A stretch of 64,000 nt of DNA from JAEMQF01 sp963791595 (GTDB taxonomy: Bacteria; Pseudomonadota; Gammaproteobacteria; Burkholderiales; Burkholderiaceae_C): assembly GCA_963791595.1 (NCBI GenBank), contig CAWBTF010000014.1:729181-793180 (forward strand), written 5' to 3'. The translations under genes and the position numbers were made by a program. The notes under the pieces were generated by a model. It saw only the letters and a program-made list of their open reading frames with translations, did no database searches and was not told where the DNA came from. Shown here piece by piece: positions 16,210 through 25,256 of this stretch; position 1 is the first letter of the stretch; each line of letters opens with the position of its first letter.

Positions 16210-16785
16210 TCAAGTCGAATCGCGCGCCAAGCGCTCGCTGCTCCAATAGACATCGTCGCCGCCCAATCCGTCCAGGTTCGCTCGGTTCAGGACGCGGGCC
16301 AGCACGAACAGCAAGTCGCTGAGACGATTCAGATACTGCCGCGGCTGCGTGCGCAGTGTGTCGGCGTTCCCTAGGGCCACGACGGAGCGCTCGGCGCGCC
16401 GAGCGACGCTGCGCGCCACATGGGCAAGCGCCGCGCTGCGAGACCCCGCCGGAAGAATGAACTCCTTGAGCCGCGGCAACGCGGCGTTGTAGTGCGCCAA
16501 GGCGTCGTCGAGCTGAGTCAGCGCCGACCCCTTGAGCAGTTCATAGCCGGGAATCGACAGTTCTCCGCCAAGGTTGAACAGCTCATGCTGCACCCGCACC
16601 AGCAGTTCGCGCACATCGGCGGGCAGAGGCTCGGCCAGCAAAACGCCCAGGTACGAATTCAGTTCATCGATCTCGCCCATCGCGCAAACCCGAAGGTGGT
16701 CTTTCGCTACTCTCGAGCCGTCGCCCAAGCCGGTGGTTCCGTCGTCCCCTGTCCGGGTCGCAATCTGTGTCAGGCGATTGGCCAT
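16210..16785 (-). CDS. Cob(I)yrinic acid a,c-diamide adenosyltransferase, PduO type
   Basis: The enzyme transfers the adenosyl group of ATP to cob(I)alamin or its precursors, giving the coenzyme form of B12. The 191-residue protein has the PduO/MMAB-type ATP loop RTGDDGTTGLGDGSRVAKD near the N-terminus. It also has the helical core motifs DELNSYLG, FNLGGELS and RSVARRAERSVVAL, and the conserved QYLNRLSDLLFVLARVLNR. The ATG at 16785 gives the usual MANRLTQIATRTGDDG start; the in-frame extension to 16821 is not family-like. With cobT at 2.4-3.5 kb it indicates cobalamin salvage or late assembly. Confidence 0.9.
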   Translation of the reverse strand: MANRLTQIATRTGDDGTTGLGDGSRVAKDHLRVCAMGEIDELNSYLGVLLAEPLPADVRELLVRVQHELFNLGGELSIPGYELLKGSALTQLDDALAHYNAALPRLKEFILPAGSRSAALAHVARSVARRAERSVVALGNADTLRTQPRQYLNRLSDLLFVLARVLNRANLDGLGGDDVYWSSERLARDST

Positions 16786-16949
16786 GCCTGGGATGCTAAG
16801 GCCTCGGGACTCGACTGTCATCTTGGTGGCGAACCCTGCGTGAGACCGCGGCGCTGATAGCCTGGCCCCAAGCGCAGGACGAGTCGGCTGCCCTCGGCTG
16901 AATAGAATCCCTCAGTTGTGCGCCATGTCGGCGCGCTGGAGGTTCCGAC

Positions 16950-18371
16950 ATGAACGCGCCCCTTCCCAGCCACGCGCTGCCTTTGTTCGAGCACCGACCG
17001 ATGCCGAAGGCCATGCTCGATTCGTTGACCGCCCGCTTCGCCGAGCGCTGCTCGACCGCCCGCGCGGTGCGTGAACAGCACGGGCGCGACGAGTCGCCGT
17101 ACGAAGTTACGCCGCCGGACGCGGTGGTGTTTGCCGAAAGCACCGAAGACGTCGCGTTTGTCGTCAAGCTCGCCAGTGAACATTCAGTGCCGGTGATTCC
17201 GTTCGGCGTAGGTTCATCCTTGGAAGGCCACCTCCTGGCGGTACACGGCGGCGTCAGCATCGACCTGAGTCGGATGAACAGACTCGTCGCCGTGCATTCC
17301 GAAGATCTCACCGCGACGGTCCAGGCCGGAGTGACGCGCACCCAGCTCAACCGGGAAATCAAGGACACGGGATTGTTCTTCCCGATCGATCCAGGAGCCG
17401 ATGCCACGCTCGGCGGCATGGCCGCGACGCGGGCCAGCGGCACGAACGCCGTACGCTACGGAACGATGCGCGAGAACGTGCTCGCGCTGACTGTCGTCAC
17501 GGCCAACGGCGACATCATTCGCACCGGCACCCGAGCCAGGAAGTCCAGTGCCGGCTACGACTTGACGCGCCTGTTCGTCGGCAGTGAAGGCACGCTGGGC
17601 GTGATGACCGAAATCACCGTCCGCCTGTATCCGCTGCCCGAAGCGGTGCTGGCAGCCATCTGCCAATTTCCCGACGTGGGGGCTGCGGTCAACACGACGA
17701 TCCAGTTGATCCAGCTCGGTGTTCCGATCGCGCGCTGCGAATTGCTCGACGCAAATGCGGTGCGTGCCGTCAACGCGCATGACAACTTGACCCTGCTCGA
17801 ACAGCCCATGCTGCTGATGGAATTTCACGGCAGCCCCGCAGGCGTGAAGGAGCAGTCCGACACGGTTCAAGAGATCGCACGCAGCTTCGGCGGCCAGCAG
17901 TTCCAGTGGGCGACCACGCCCGAGGAGCGCACGCGCCTGTGGACCGCGCGACACCACGCCTATTTCGCCGGAATGCAAATGCGCCCCGGTTGCCGTACCG
18001 TGACCACCGACACCTGCGTGCCGATCTCGCGCCTCGCGGAGTGCGTGACCACGGCGCTGGACGAAGCGAAACAAGCGGGGGTGACGCACTACACGGTGGG
18101 TCATGTCGGGGACGGCAATTTCCATGTGGCGTATCTGATCGACCCGGCGATTCCTGGCGAACGCGAAACCGCCGAGGCCCTGAATCACACGCTCGTGCAC
18201 CGTGCTCTGCGCCTTGAAGGAACCTGCACCGGCGAACATGGCGTGGGCTTGCACAAGCAAGGATTCCTGGTTGACGAAGCGGGGGAGATGGCCGTCGAGA
18301 TGATGCGGACCATCAAGCGCGCCCTCGACCCCAAGAACATCATGAATCCCGGCAAGATCTTTTCTCTTTAG
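16950..18371 (+). CDS. FAD-binding oxidoreductase, D-lactate dehydrogenase/glycolate oxidase (GlcD) type
   Basis: The 473-residue protein has an N-terminal PCMH-type FAD domain (VPVIPFGVGSSLEGH, then GGMAATRASGTNAVRYGTMRENV and SSAGYDLTRLFVGSEGTLGVMTE). A C-terminal FAD-oxidase domain follows, with HVGDGNFH (metal/substrate histidines) and CTGEHGVGLHKQ, and it ends ALDPKNIMNPGKI. These features match the mitochondrial-type LDHD and GlcD proteins, which oxidise D-2-hydroxy acids and pass electrons to cytochrome c or quinone. It is not next to glcE or glcF, which favours a stand-alone D-lactate dehydrogenase. Substrate assignment is by family only. Confidence 0.88.
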   Translation: MNAPLPSHALPLFEHRPMPKAMLDSLTARFAERCSTARAVREQHGRDESPYEVTPPDAVVFAESTEDVAFVVKLASEHSVPVIPFGVGSSLEGHLLAVHGGVSIDLSRMNRLVAVHSEDLTATVQAGVTRTQLNREIKDTGLFFPIDPGADATLGGMAATRASGTNAVRYGTMRENVLALTVVTANGDIIRTGTRARKSSAGYDLTRLFVGSEGTLGVMTEITVRLYPLPEAVLAAICQFPDVGAAVNTTIQLIQLGVPIARCELLDANAVRAVNAHDNLTLLEQPMLLMEFHGSPAGVKEQSDTVQEIARSFGGQQFQWATTPEERTRLWTARHHAYFAGMQMRPGCRTVTTDTCVPISRLAECVTTALDEAKQAGVTHYTVGHVGDGNFHVAYLIDPAIPGERETAEALNHTLVHRALRLEGTCTGEHGVGLHKQGFLVDEAGEMAVEMMRTIKRALDPKNIMNPGKIFSL

Positions 18372-18480
18372 AAGCAGCCGGTGCCCGGCCGGGCGTCCGA
18401 CCCTTGAATCTGCCACGCTGGGCCCCAAATGACGGCGTCGCTGCGAGCGACCGTCGCAGAGTTTCATCGTCCAAGGCACC

Positions 18481-20361
18481 ATGAACAAACAAACCCTCTC
18501 TTTCCAGGCCGAAGTCAAACAGATCCTTCACCTCGTCACGCATTCCCTGTACTCGAACAAGGAAATCTTCCTGCGTGAACTGATCTCCAACGCTTCCGAC
18601 GCGTGCGACAAGCTGCGCTTCGAGGCGCTGAATAACGCGGCGTTGTATGAAGATACGCCCACGCTCGAGGTGCGGGTGAGCTTTGACGCGCCAGCGCGCA
18701 CGATCATGATCGCCGACAACGGAATCGGCCTGTCGAAAGACGAGGCAATCGCGAATCTCGGGACGATCGCCAAGAGCGGAACACGCGAGTTCATGGCGGC
18801 ACTCGAGGGCGAGCAGAAAAAGGACGCGCAGCTGATCGGGCAGTTCGGCGTGGGCTTTTACAGCGGGTTCATCGTCGCCGACAGCATCGTCGTCGAATCG
18901 CGCCGGGCCGGGCTCAAGGCCGACGAGGGCGTGCGCTGGAGTTCGAAAGGCGACGGTGACTTCGAAGTCGAGGCCATCGATCGCGCCCAGCGCGGCACCA
19001 GCGTCACGCTGCACCTGCGTGCGGACGAAGATGAGTTTCTGAGCGGCTGGAAGCTCAAGTCGATCATCGGCAAATATTCGGACCACATCTCATTGCCGAT
19101 CCTGATGCAAAAGGAAGAATGGGACGAGAAGGCGAGCAAGCAGGTCCTGCGCGACGAATGGGCGCCGGTCAACAAGGCCGCGGCACTGTGGACGCGCAGC
19201 AAGAACGACATCACGCCCGAGCAGTACCAGGAGTTCTACAAGCAGATCAGTTACGACACCCAGCCACCGCTGGCTTACACGCACAACCGGGTCGAAGGCC
19301 GCAGCGAGTACACGCAACTGCTGTACGTGCCTTCGAAACCGCCATTCGATCTGTGGAACCGCGACAAGCGCGGTGGCGTGAAGCTCTATGTGAAGCGTGT
19401 CTTCATCATGGACGACGCGGAAGCATTGATGCCGGTGTATCTGCGTTTCGTCAAAGGGGTGATCGACAGCTCCGACTTGCCGCTCAACGTGTCCCGCGAG
19501 CTATTGCAGGAAAGCCGTGACGTGAAGGCGATCCGCGAAGGCTCGACGAAACGCGTGCTTGGCATGCTCGAGGCCTTGGCCGACAGCGAGGACCCAGCGG
19601 AGACAGCCAAGTACGCAGCCTTCTGGAAAGACTTTGGCGCCGTGTTGAAAGAAGGCATCGGCGAAGACCATGCCAACCGCGAGCGCCTCGCGAAGCTGTA
19701 CCGATTTTCATCCACTCACGCCGACGAGGGCGTTTCGCTCAAGGACTACGTGAGCCGGATGAAGGAGGGGCAGGAGGCGATCTACGTCATCGCTGCCGAC
19801 AGCCTGGCCGCCGCGAAAGGCAGCCCGCAGCTGGAAATCTTCAAGAAAAAGGGCATCGAGGTTCTCTTGTTAACCGATCGTGTCGATGAATGGCTGCTCA
19901 GCCATCTCTTTGAATTCGATGGACACCCGCTGCAAAGCGTGGCGAAGGGGGCGGTGGACCTCGGCAAGCTGCAGGACGAGGCCGAGAAGAAGCAAACCGA
20001 AGAGGCAAGCACGGCGATCAAGCCGGTGATTGAGCGGCTCAAGGTCACGCTGAAGGAGCGAGCCAAGGACGTGCGCGTCACGACGCGGCTGGTCGATTCG
20101 CCGGCGTGCCTGGTCGTTGAAGAGGGTGACATGAGCTCGCATCTGGCGCGGATGCTCAAGCAAGCAGGGCAGGACGCGCCGAAAGCACAGCCGATTCTCG
20201 AAATCAACGCCGCACACGCCCTGGTCAAGCGCTTGGAAGTGAGCGAGCGCTTCGACGACCTCGCACATGTCTTGTTCGATCAAGCATTGCTCGCCGAGGG
20301 CGGGCAGCTGGAAGATCCGGCCGGTTACGTGCGGCGCGTCAATTCCCTGTTGCTGGCTTGA
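18481..20361 (+). CDS. htpG: Molecular chaperone HtpG (Hsp90)
   Basis: The 626-residue length is normal for bacterial Hsp90. The N-terminal GHKL ATPase domain shows FLRELISNASDACDKLR, IADNGIGL, GTIAKSGTREF and QFGVGFYSGFIVAD. The middle domain has LPLNVSRELLQES with the catalytic Arg, and the C-terminal dimerisation domain includes the run MSSHLARMLKQAGQ. The protein is a cytoplasmic ATP-driven chaperone for a subset of clients. AAGG lies a few bases before the ATG. It is a single gene converging on the srkA-like gene; no heat-shock promoter was identified with confidence. Confidence 0.97.
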   Translation: MNKQTLSFQAEVKQILHLVTHSLYSNKEIFLRELISNASDACDKLRFEALNNAALYEDTPTLEVRVSFDAPARTIMIADNGIGLSKDEAIANLGTIAKSGTREFMAALEGEQKKDAQLIGQFGVGFYSGFIVADSIVVESRRAGLKADEGVRWSSKGDGDFEVEAIDRAQRGTSVTLHLRADEDEFLSGWKLKSIIGKYSDHISLPILMQKEEWDEKASKQVLRDEWAPVNKAAALWTRSKNDITPEQYQEFYKQISYDTQPPLAYTHNRVEGRSEYTQLLYVPSKPPFDLWNRDKRGGVKLYVKRVFIMDDAEALMPVYLRFVKGVIDSSDLPLNVSRELLQESRDVKAIREGSTKRVLGMLEALADSEDPAETAKYAAFWKDFGAVLKEGIGEDHANRERLAKLYRFSSTHADEGVSLKDYVSRMKEGQEAIYVIAADSLAAAKGSPQLEIFKKKGIEVLLLTDRVDEWLLSHLFEFDGHPLQSVAKGAVDLGKLQDEAEKKQTEEASTAIKPVIERLKVTLKERAKDVRVTTRLVDSPACLVVEEGDMSSHLARMLKQAGQDAPKAQPILEINAAHALVKRLEVSERFDDLAHVLFDQALLAEGGQLEDPAGYVRRVNSLLLA

Positions 20362-20396
20362 CCTGCCGTGCTCGTCGGCCGACCTGAGGTGCCGGT

Positions 20397-21455
20397 CTAA
20401 AGCAGCGTGATGGGCGGCTCGGCCATCAGGCGCACCTGCTCGCGCAAGCCCGACGCCTGTTCCTGCCAGTAGGACGGCTCACAGAACCAAGGGAACGCCA
20501 ACGGAAATGCCGGGTCGGCCCAGCGCTGCGCAATCCAGGCGCTGTGGCGCAGCATGCGCAACGTTCGCAATGGTTCGATCAAGCGCAGCTCACGCACGTC
20601 GAATTCCATGAAGCGGCGGTAACCTGCTAACACGTCAGCGACCTGTGAGCTCATCGATGAGTGGTCGCCGGACAGCAGCATCCAGATGTCTTGGACCGCC
20701 GGTCCGGTGCCGGCGTCGTCGAAATCGACAAACTGGGGACCGTTTTGCGCCCACAAGACGTTGCCCAGGTGACAGTCACCGTGCAGGCGCAGAAGCCGCA
20801 ATGCCTCCAGTCGCGCGTAGGACGCCTCGACCGCGGCGAGAGCAACGTTCGCGGCATCGCGCCACGACTCGAGCGCTTCAACCGGAATGGCTTGTGAACT
20901 GAGCAAACCATCGCGGCTCGCCAGCCCGAGCGTTGCGAAGTCCAAAGGCTGCCGGAACCTGAACTTCCCTTGTCTGCCCACCGCGTGAATTCGGCCGATG
21001 GCGCTGCCCATGCGCTGCAAGGTCTCGCTGTCGCCGAGCTCCGGGGCGCGGCCGGACAGGCGCTTGGCGACACTGAAGCGGTAGCTGCCGTTCGGCGTGC
21101 GGAACTCGGCCAATGTGGGGGCGATCAACCGGCATCGGCCGCCGGGACTTTCATCACGATCGACCAACATCGGCACGGCCGCAGCCACCGGCAGTTCGAC
21201 CTGTGCCAGTTCGTCGACAAAGCCATGCTCTTCGAGGATCTGATCGTCAGTCCATCGCCCCGGACGGTAGAACTTCGCGACGACAACCCGGCCATCGTCG
21301 AGGAAAACCTGGTAGACCCTGTTCTCGTACGAGTTGAGCTGAATCAGCCGGCCGTCACCTTGCAATCCAACGCTTGCCAAGGCGTCCAAGACGCAATCCG
21401 GCCCGAGACCGGAAAACGGCGCCGTCTGGCTTGGAGGAAGGTCGCCGCTCGGCAT
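20397..21455 (-). CDS. srkA: Stress response serine/threonine protein kinase (SrkA/RdoA/YihE family)
   Basis: The 352-residue protein is an aminoglycoside-phosphotransferase-fold kinase. LNSYENRVYQVFLDDG forms the nucleotide loop, VVAKFYRPGRW carries the ATP-binding Lys, LRLHGDCHLGNVLW is the catalytic loop and FVDFDDAGTGPAVQDIWML holds the metal-binding Asp. These match YihE/SrkA, which counters stress-induced cell death in Escherichia coli. The C-terminal stretch with WIAQRWADPAFPLAFPWF and the closing tyrosine-tryptophan motif is typical. The physiological targets in this organism are unknown. The usual dsbA neighbour of enterobacteria is absent. Confidence 0.9.
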   Translation of the reverse strand: MPSGDLPPSQTAPFSGLGPDCVLDALASVGLQGDGRLIQLNSYENRVYQVFLDDGRVVVAKFYRPGRWTDDQILEEHGFVDELAQVELPVAAAVPMLVDRDESPGGRCRLIAPTLAEFRTPNGSYRFSVAKRLSGRAPELGDSETLQRMGSAIGRIHAVGRQGKFRFRQPLDFATLGLASRDGLLSSQAIPVEALESWRDAANVALAAVEASYARLEALRLLRLHGDCHLGNVLWAQNGPQFVDFDDAGTGPAVQDIWMLLSGDHSSMSSQVADVLAGYRRFMEFDVRELRLIEPLRTLRMLRHSAWIAQRWADPAFPLAFPWFCEPSYWQEQASGLREQVRLMAEPPITLL

Positions 21456-21533
21456 TCACCGGATGGTACGTGGCTTGTTTCTGCAACGGGGGTGCAATCG
21501 CCAAATCGCGCCCGAAAAGCAATCGGGACTCAG

Positions 21534-22334
21534 TCAGTGGTGCGTCGGCCGGGTGGCTGCTGGGGAGTCCACGACGACGCCGGCAATGTCTTCGTCTTCG
21601 CCCAGTCCGCCGGGCTTCGAATACTGCCCCGGCGCGATGTCATTGCCGCCGTGCCCGCCGAAATCGCTCTGGCCGAAAGCGTCGACGCGAATATCGGGAG
21701 CGAAGAATGAGTCCTGGAACAGCGACGAGTCTTGCCACAAGGCCGTTCGTTCAGCACGCCGGTGCGCCACCGTGTTCGACAGGCTCGCGCTCGCATTGCT
21801 GAAGCGATGCGTGCCTTGTCCATTGGACAGCGGGCCTCGCAGTGCCGAACCACCCTGCGGAACCAGGAGCTGCAATTCGGCCACGGAAGGAAGGTGCTCC
21901 AACGGGCATCGCATGTAGCGCACGCGACAAGCCGTCAGCACCGAATGTTTGATGAGTTGCGCGCGCCGAGAAACGCCGCGCTCGGTATCCAAGTCGACAG
22001 CGGCCAAGACCCTGCCATTCGCACTGCAAATGGCGAACGTGACATGGATCGCTCCCAGCAGCTCAAACCAGAATCTCGTTTCTGCGGGGTCACCGGGTTG
22101 GCAGAACCGCACCAGCGGAAGCTTCGACAGCACGATATGGTGCGGCAGGGCCTCACGCAACAAGCGGTACACGCGCCGCTCTTCGACTGAGAACACCGGC
22201 CGGGGAACCAATGGCCACTCGGTCGGCAAGGCCGCCGCCGCTTTCTGCTTGCGAACCTGCATTGCCCACAGCACGAGCGCCACCGCCAGCAAGCCCAGCG
22301 CCGCGAGCGCGGCGATCCATACCAGTGTCTGCAT
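21534..22334 (-). CDS. DUF2726 domain protein with N-terminal membrane anchor
   Basis: The 266-residue protein begins with one membrane helix (LVWIAALAALGLLAVALVLWAM) and a short basic linker. A DUF2726-like domain covers roughly residues 45-150 (VFSVEERRVYRLLREALP, then VLSKLPLVRF and VLAAVDLDTE). DUF2726 is related to nuclease/topoisomerase-associated folds but has no settled function. The last 100 residues are rich in Ser, Gly and Asp and look disordered. It is probably anchored with the domain in the cytoplasm. Confidence 0.75.
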   Translation of the reverse strand: MQTLVWIAALAALGLLAVALVLWAMQVRKQKAAAALPTEWPLVPRPVFSVEERRVYRLLREALPHHIVLSKLPLVRFCQPGDPAETRFWFELLGAIHVTFAICSANGRVLAAVDLDTERGVSRRAQLIKHSVLTACRVRYMRCPLEHLPSVAELQLLVPQGGSALRGPLSNGQGTHRFSNASASLSNTVAHRRAERTALWQDSSLFQDSFFAPDIRVDAFGQSDFGGHGGNDIAPGQYSKPGGLGEDEDIAGVVVDSPAATRPTHH

Positions 22335-22675
22335 TTCTTGAAACAGGCCGTCCAGGGGTCAACGCGAGGCGCGGTTCGGGCAATTGCGAGAGTCAAATGT
22401 AGCGGATCAAGCGAGGCTGCCACGCCTTTTCAGAGCTGTCGATAGCGATGCCACCGTTCATTTGACCCCGCACCTGAGCATCGCCCTCGGCCCGGTTCTT
22501 CCAAGTCATGGCGAGGTCGACGATTGCCTTGGTATACTCGCGCCCTTCCCAAATTGTGCCCAATGGGAAGCAAGCGGCGCGACAGCCACTTGAAGCGGTA
22601 AGCGAGCGTCCGCCAACACGAGAAGCGGATCCGAGCAGACTGCCGATCAGGGCCAGACAAACCAGAGCAACTCAC
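22335..22675 (+). promoter_or_regulatory. Promoter and leader region of rplM-rpsI
   Basis: This 341-base gap has no convincing gene. A TATACT box at 22533-22538 is a good -10 element; no strong -35 sits at the right distance (TGGCGA at 18 bases is the best). Transcription would start near 22545, leaving a leader of about 130 nt before rplM, long enough for the autogenous control by L13 known from Escherichia coli. I could not define a specific L13-binding structure. Confidence 0.45.
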
Positions 22676-23104
22676 ATGACCACTTTCAGCGCCAAGCCGG
22701 CCGAAGTGAAGCATGAGTGGTTTGTGCTTGACGCGACCGACAAGGTTCTCGGAAGGGTGGCCAGCGAAGTCGCCCTCCGTCTGCGCGGCAAGCACAAGGC
22801 CATTTACACGCCTCACGTCGACACCGGCGATTTCATCGTCATCGTCAACGCCGCCAAGATTCGGGTGACCGGAAACAAAGCCAACGACAAGGTCTATTAC
22901 CGCCATTCGGGATTCCCGGGCGGAATTCACGCGACCAAGTTCAAGGACATGCAGCAGCGCCACCCCGGCCGTGCGCTGGAGAAAGCCGTCAAGGGCATGC
23001 TCCCGAAGGGCCCGCTGGGCTACGCGATGGTGAAGAAGCTGAAGGTGTATGCCGGCGCCGATCACCCGCATACCGCACAGCAACCCAAAGTTCTGGAAAT
23101 CTGA
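22676..23104 (+). CDS. rplM: 50S ribosomal protein L13
   Basis: The 142-residue protein is a full-length L13, with MTTFSAKPAEVKHEWFVLDA at the start, GRVASEVALRLRGKHK, the conserved KIRVTGNKANDKVYYRHSG and LPKGPLGYAMVKKLKVYAG. L13 is an early-assembling protein of the large subunit. The ATG at 22676 matches the family start. rpsI follows eleven bases later, the standard arrangement for co-expression of L13 and S9. Confidence 0.98.
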   Translation: MTTFSAKPAEVKHEWFVLDATDKVLGRVASEVALRLRGKHKAIYTPHVDTGDFIVIVNAAKIRVTGNKANDKVYYRHSGFPGGIHATKFKDMQQRHPGRALEKAVKGMLPKGPLGYAMVKKLKVYAGADHPHTAQQPKVLEI

Positions 23105-23115
23105 AGGGAACGGCG

Positions 23116-23508
23116 ATGATTGGAATGTGGAACTATGGGACGGGGCGCCGCAAATCTTCGGTGGCGCGCGTCTTCATGAAGAAGGGCACCGGGAAAATCC
23201 TGGTCAACGGCAAATCCGTGGAAATGTACTTTGGCCGCCAGACCTCGATCATGGTGGTGAAGCAGCCGCTGGTGCTGACCGCGAATGACGCGGCGTTCGA
23301 CATCAAGGTCAACGTGCAAGGCGGTGGCGAATCCGGCCAAGCCGGCGCCGTTCGCCATGGCATCACGCGCGCCCTGATCGACTACGACGCCGCCCTCAAG
23401 CCAGACCTGAGCCGGGCCGGATTCGTGACTCGCGATGCACGCGAAGTCGAGCGCAAGAAAGTCGGTCTTCACGGCGCTCGCCGGCGCAAGCAGTTCAGCA
23501 AGCGCTGA
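23116..23508 (+). CDS. rpsI: 30S ribosomal protein S9
   Basis: The 130-residue protein begins MIGMWNYGTGRRKSSVARVF and ends in the invariant basic tail ARRRKQFSKR, whose final Arg reaches the P-site tRNA in the ribosome. GGGGESGQAGAVRHGITRAL-type core sequence is present. It is the second gene of the rplM-rpsI operon. Confidence 0.98.
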   Translation: MIGMWNYGTGRRKSSVARVFMKKGTGKILVNGKSVEMYFGRQTSIMVVKQPLVLTANDAAFDIKVNVQGGGESGQAGAVRHGITRALIDYDAALKPDLSRAGFVTRDAREVERKKVGLHGARRRKQFSKR

Positions 23509-23634
23509 TCGAAACGCGGTGCGGGTTGCTGGGAGCCAGTCTGGCCCGGAGCAGGGCCTGCGCTGGGCAGGCCTTCAGGCCAGCGTGGCGCCTCCAAGCA
23601 GCGGCCGGCAGGTTCGATCCGGACAGGCCTTCTG

Positions 23635-24351
23635 ATGCGCTGGAAACTGCTTCGTCGCAGGCTTTCGATCAGTGCCCCACGGATGATCGTGCGCAGCCAC
23701 CTGCCGTGGCCGCTGCGCTGGGCCGTCATCGCTTTGATGTTCGGATTTTCTGCGGCCTTGGCCTTGTGGGCCTTCGAGACAGGACGCGACATCGCCGGTC
23801 TGGACCGATCCGCGAATTCAGAACTGGCGGACCTGCGCATCGAGGTGGCTCGGCTGCGCGAAGAGCGTGAAAAGGCCCTGTCCACCGCGAATATCGCCGA
23901 AAGCCTGTTGAAGACCGAAAAGGCCGCCCAGGAAATGCTCGTGCAAAATCTGCGCCGCCTCGAGGCAGAAAACGTCGGGCTGAAGAGCAACTTGGGCTTT
24001 TTTGAAAAGCTCTTGCCAGCCAACGCGAATCCGGCGGGCGGCCTGGTTATTCGAGGCCTGCAAGCGGAGATGAAATCCGCCGGAAACATCAAGTATCAGA
24101 TGCTTTTGATGCAGTCGGGCAAATCCGCGCCCGAGTTTTCGGGCCGGTATGAAATCACACTGACCGGAACGCTCGACGGCAAACCGTGGAACTGGGCTCA
24201 GCCTTCGGGCATCCATCCGCTGCAAATGAAGCAATACTTGAGGGTCGAGGGAACGCTCGACTGCCCAGCGGCGGCCGTGGTTCAGACCGTGTCGGTGAAG
24301 GTCATCGACAAGGCTGGTTCGACAAAGGCCAGCGAAACCGTCAAGCTCTAG
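23635..24351 (+). CDS. Membrane-anchored coiled-coil protein (DUF6776-like)
   Basis: The 238-residue protein has a basic cytoplasmic N-terminus and one membrane helix (AVIALMFGFSAALALWAF). A coiled coil of about 60 residues follows (LADLRIEVARLREEREKAL to LRRLEAENVGLKSN). The C-terminal domain of about 110 residues is beta-rich and periplasmic (GRYEITLTGTLDGKPW, MKQYLRVEGTLDCP). Proteins of this layout commonly sit directly before bactofilin and erpA in Burkholderiales. The bactofilin gene starts 35 bases downstream, which suggests a role at the envelope or in scaffolding; this is inference from context. Confidence 0.7.
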   Translation: MRWKLLRRRLSISAPRMIVRSHLPWPLRWAVIALMFGFSAALALWAFETGRDIAGLDRSANSELADLRIEVARLREEREKALSTANIAESLLKTEKAAQEMLVQNLRRLEAENVGLKSNLGFFEKLLPANANPAGGLVIRGLQAEMKSAGNIKYQMLLMQSGKSAPEFSGRYEITLTGTLDGKPWNWAQPSGIHPLQMKQYLRVEGTLDCPAAAVVQTVSVKVIDKAGSTKASETVKL

Positions 24352-24386
24352 ACCCAGCTCTAACCAGGGTGTACCGGAGAACGCAC

Positions 24387-24782
24387 ATGTTTGGAAAGAA
24401 GACCCAGCCACCAATTGGCACCTTGATTGGTGAAGGCACCGTGATCCGTGGCGAACTGAGGTTCTCCGAGGGACTTCGCATCGACGGCGAAGTCATCGGA
24501 GATGTGATGGCCGCAGGCGACCAGCCGAGCATCCTCGTGATCAGCGAGAAAGCCCGGGTTACCGGCAAGGTCAAGGCTGGGCATGTGATCATCAACGGGT
24601 CGATCATGGGGCCGGTACACTCTGACGAGCTACTGGAATTGCAGCCGAAGGCATCGATCGTCGGCGATGTGCGCTACGAAGTTCTTGAAATGCATCAGGG
24701 TGCGAAAATCGATGGCGAGTTGAAGCCGCTCAAGTCGGAGGATCGTCCGGCACTGAAGCTGGCCACTCCGAGCCACGGATAA
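24387..24782 (+). CDS. Bactofilin
   Basis: The 131-residue protein is almost entirely a bactofilin (DUF583) beta-helix: GTVIRGELRFSEGLRIDGEV is followed by repeated short strands up to ASIVGDVRYEVLEMHQGAKI. Short charged and proline-containing tails lie at both ends. Bactofilins polymerise without nucleotides and scaffold cell-wall enzymes. The ATG is preceded by GGAGA at eight bases. The neighbouring genes include an M23 endopeptidase and anmK, and M23 peptidases are known bactofilin partners in several bacteria, so a link is possible. Confidence 0.92.
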   Translation: MFGKKTQPPIGTLIGEGTVIRGELRFSEGLRIDGEVIGDVMAAGDQPSILVISEKARVTGKVKAGHVIINGSIMGPVHSDELLELQPKASIVGDVRYEVLEMHQGAKIDGELKPLKSEDRPALKLATPSHG

Positions 24783-24818
24783 CGGTTGAATCGGCATCGC
24801 GCCGAAGGAGCAGACACA

Positions 24819-25202
24819 GTGAACGCAGTGGCAGACGCAGGTATTTCGAATCCTTCGCAAGGCGAGGCTCCTCCAGTCCCGTTGATCTTCACGGACAGCG
24901 CCGCCTCGAAAGTCAAAGAACTCGTCGACGAAGAAGGCAACCCCGATCTCAAGCTGCGCGTGTTCGTGCAGGGCGGCGGCTGCTCAGGCTTCCAATACGG
25001 ATTTACGTTCGACGAGGTCGTGAACGACGACGACACGCAGATGAACAAGAACGGCGTGACCCTGCTCATCGATGCGATGAGCCTGCAGTACCTGGCCGGC
25101 GCGGAGATCGACTACAAGGACGACTTGCAGGGTGCGCAGTTCGTGATCAAGAACCCGAACGCCACCACAACCTGCGGCTGCGGATCGAGTTTCTCGGCCT
25201 GA
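24819..25202 (+). CDS. erpA: Iron-sulfur cluster insertion protein ErpA
   Basis: ErpA is an A-type carrier that hands [Fe-S] clusters to apoproteins such as those of isoprenoid synthesis and respiration. The 127-residue protein shows the three conserved cysteines in QGGGCSGFQYGF and TCGCGSSF. The N-terminal PPVPLIFTDSAASKVKELV is the usual family start. GTG 24819 is taken as start because AAGGAG lies eight bases upstream. The gene is followed by a bidirectional-looking terminator. Confidence 0.95.
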   Translation: MNAVADAGISNPSQGEAPPVPLIFTDSAASKVKELVDEEGNPDLKLRVFVQGGGCSGFQYGFTFDEVVNDDDTQMNKNGVTLLIDAMSLQYLAGAEIDYKDDLQGAQFVIKNPNATTTCGCGSSFSA

Positions 25203-25225
25203 CACCCGCAGCGGGCCAATGCAGG

Positions 25226-25253
25226 GCCGCCTCTTCGGCGGCCTTTGTGTTTG
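25226..25253 (+). terminator. Intrinsic terminator between erpA and anmK
   Basis: A 7-bp stem, GGCCGCC (25226-25232) and GGCGGCC (25238-25244), with a TCTTC loop, is followed by TTTGTGTTT. It lies between two convergent genes and may serve both. Confidence 0.8.
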
Positions 25254-25256
25254 TGC

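Noticed and set aside
23520..23630. Inverted repeats after rpsI as a terminator
   Set aside because: GGCCTGC/GCAGGCC can pair, but no T-run follows, so I do not call a terminator.
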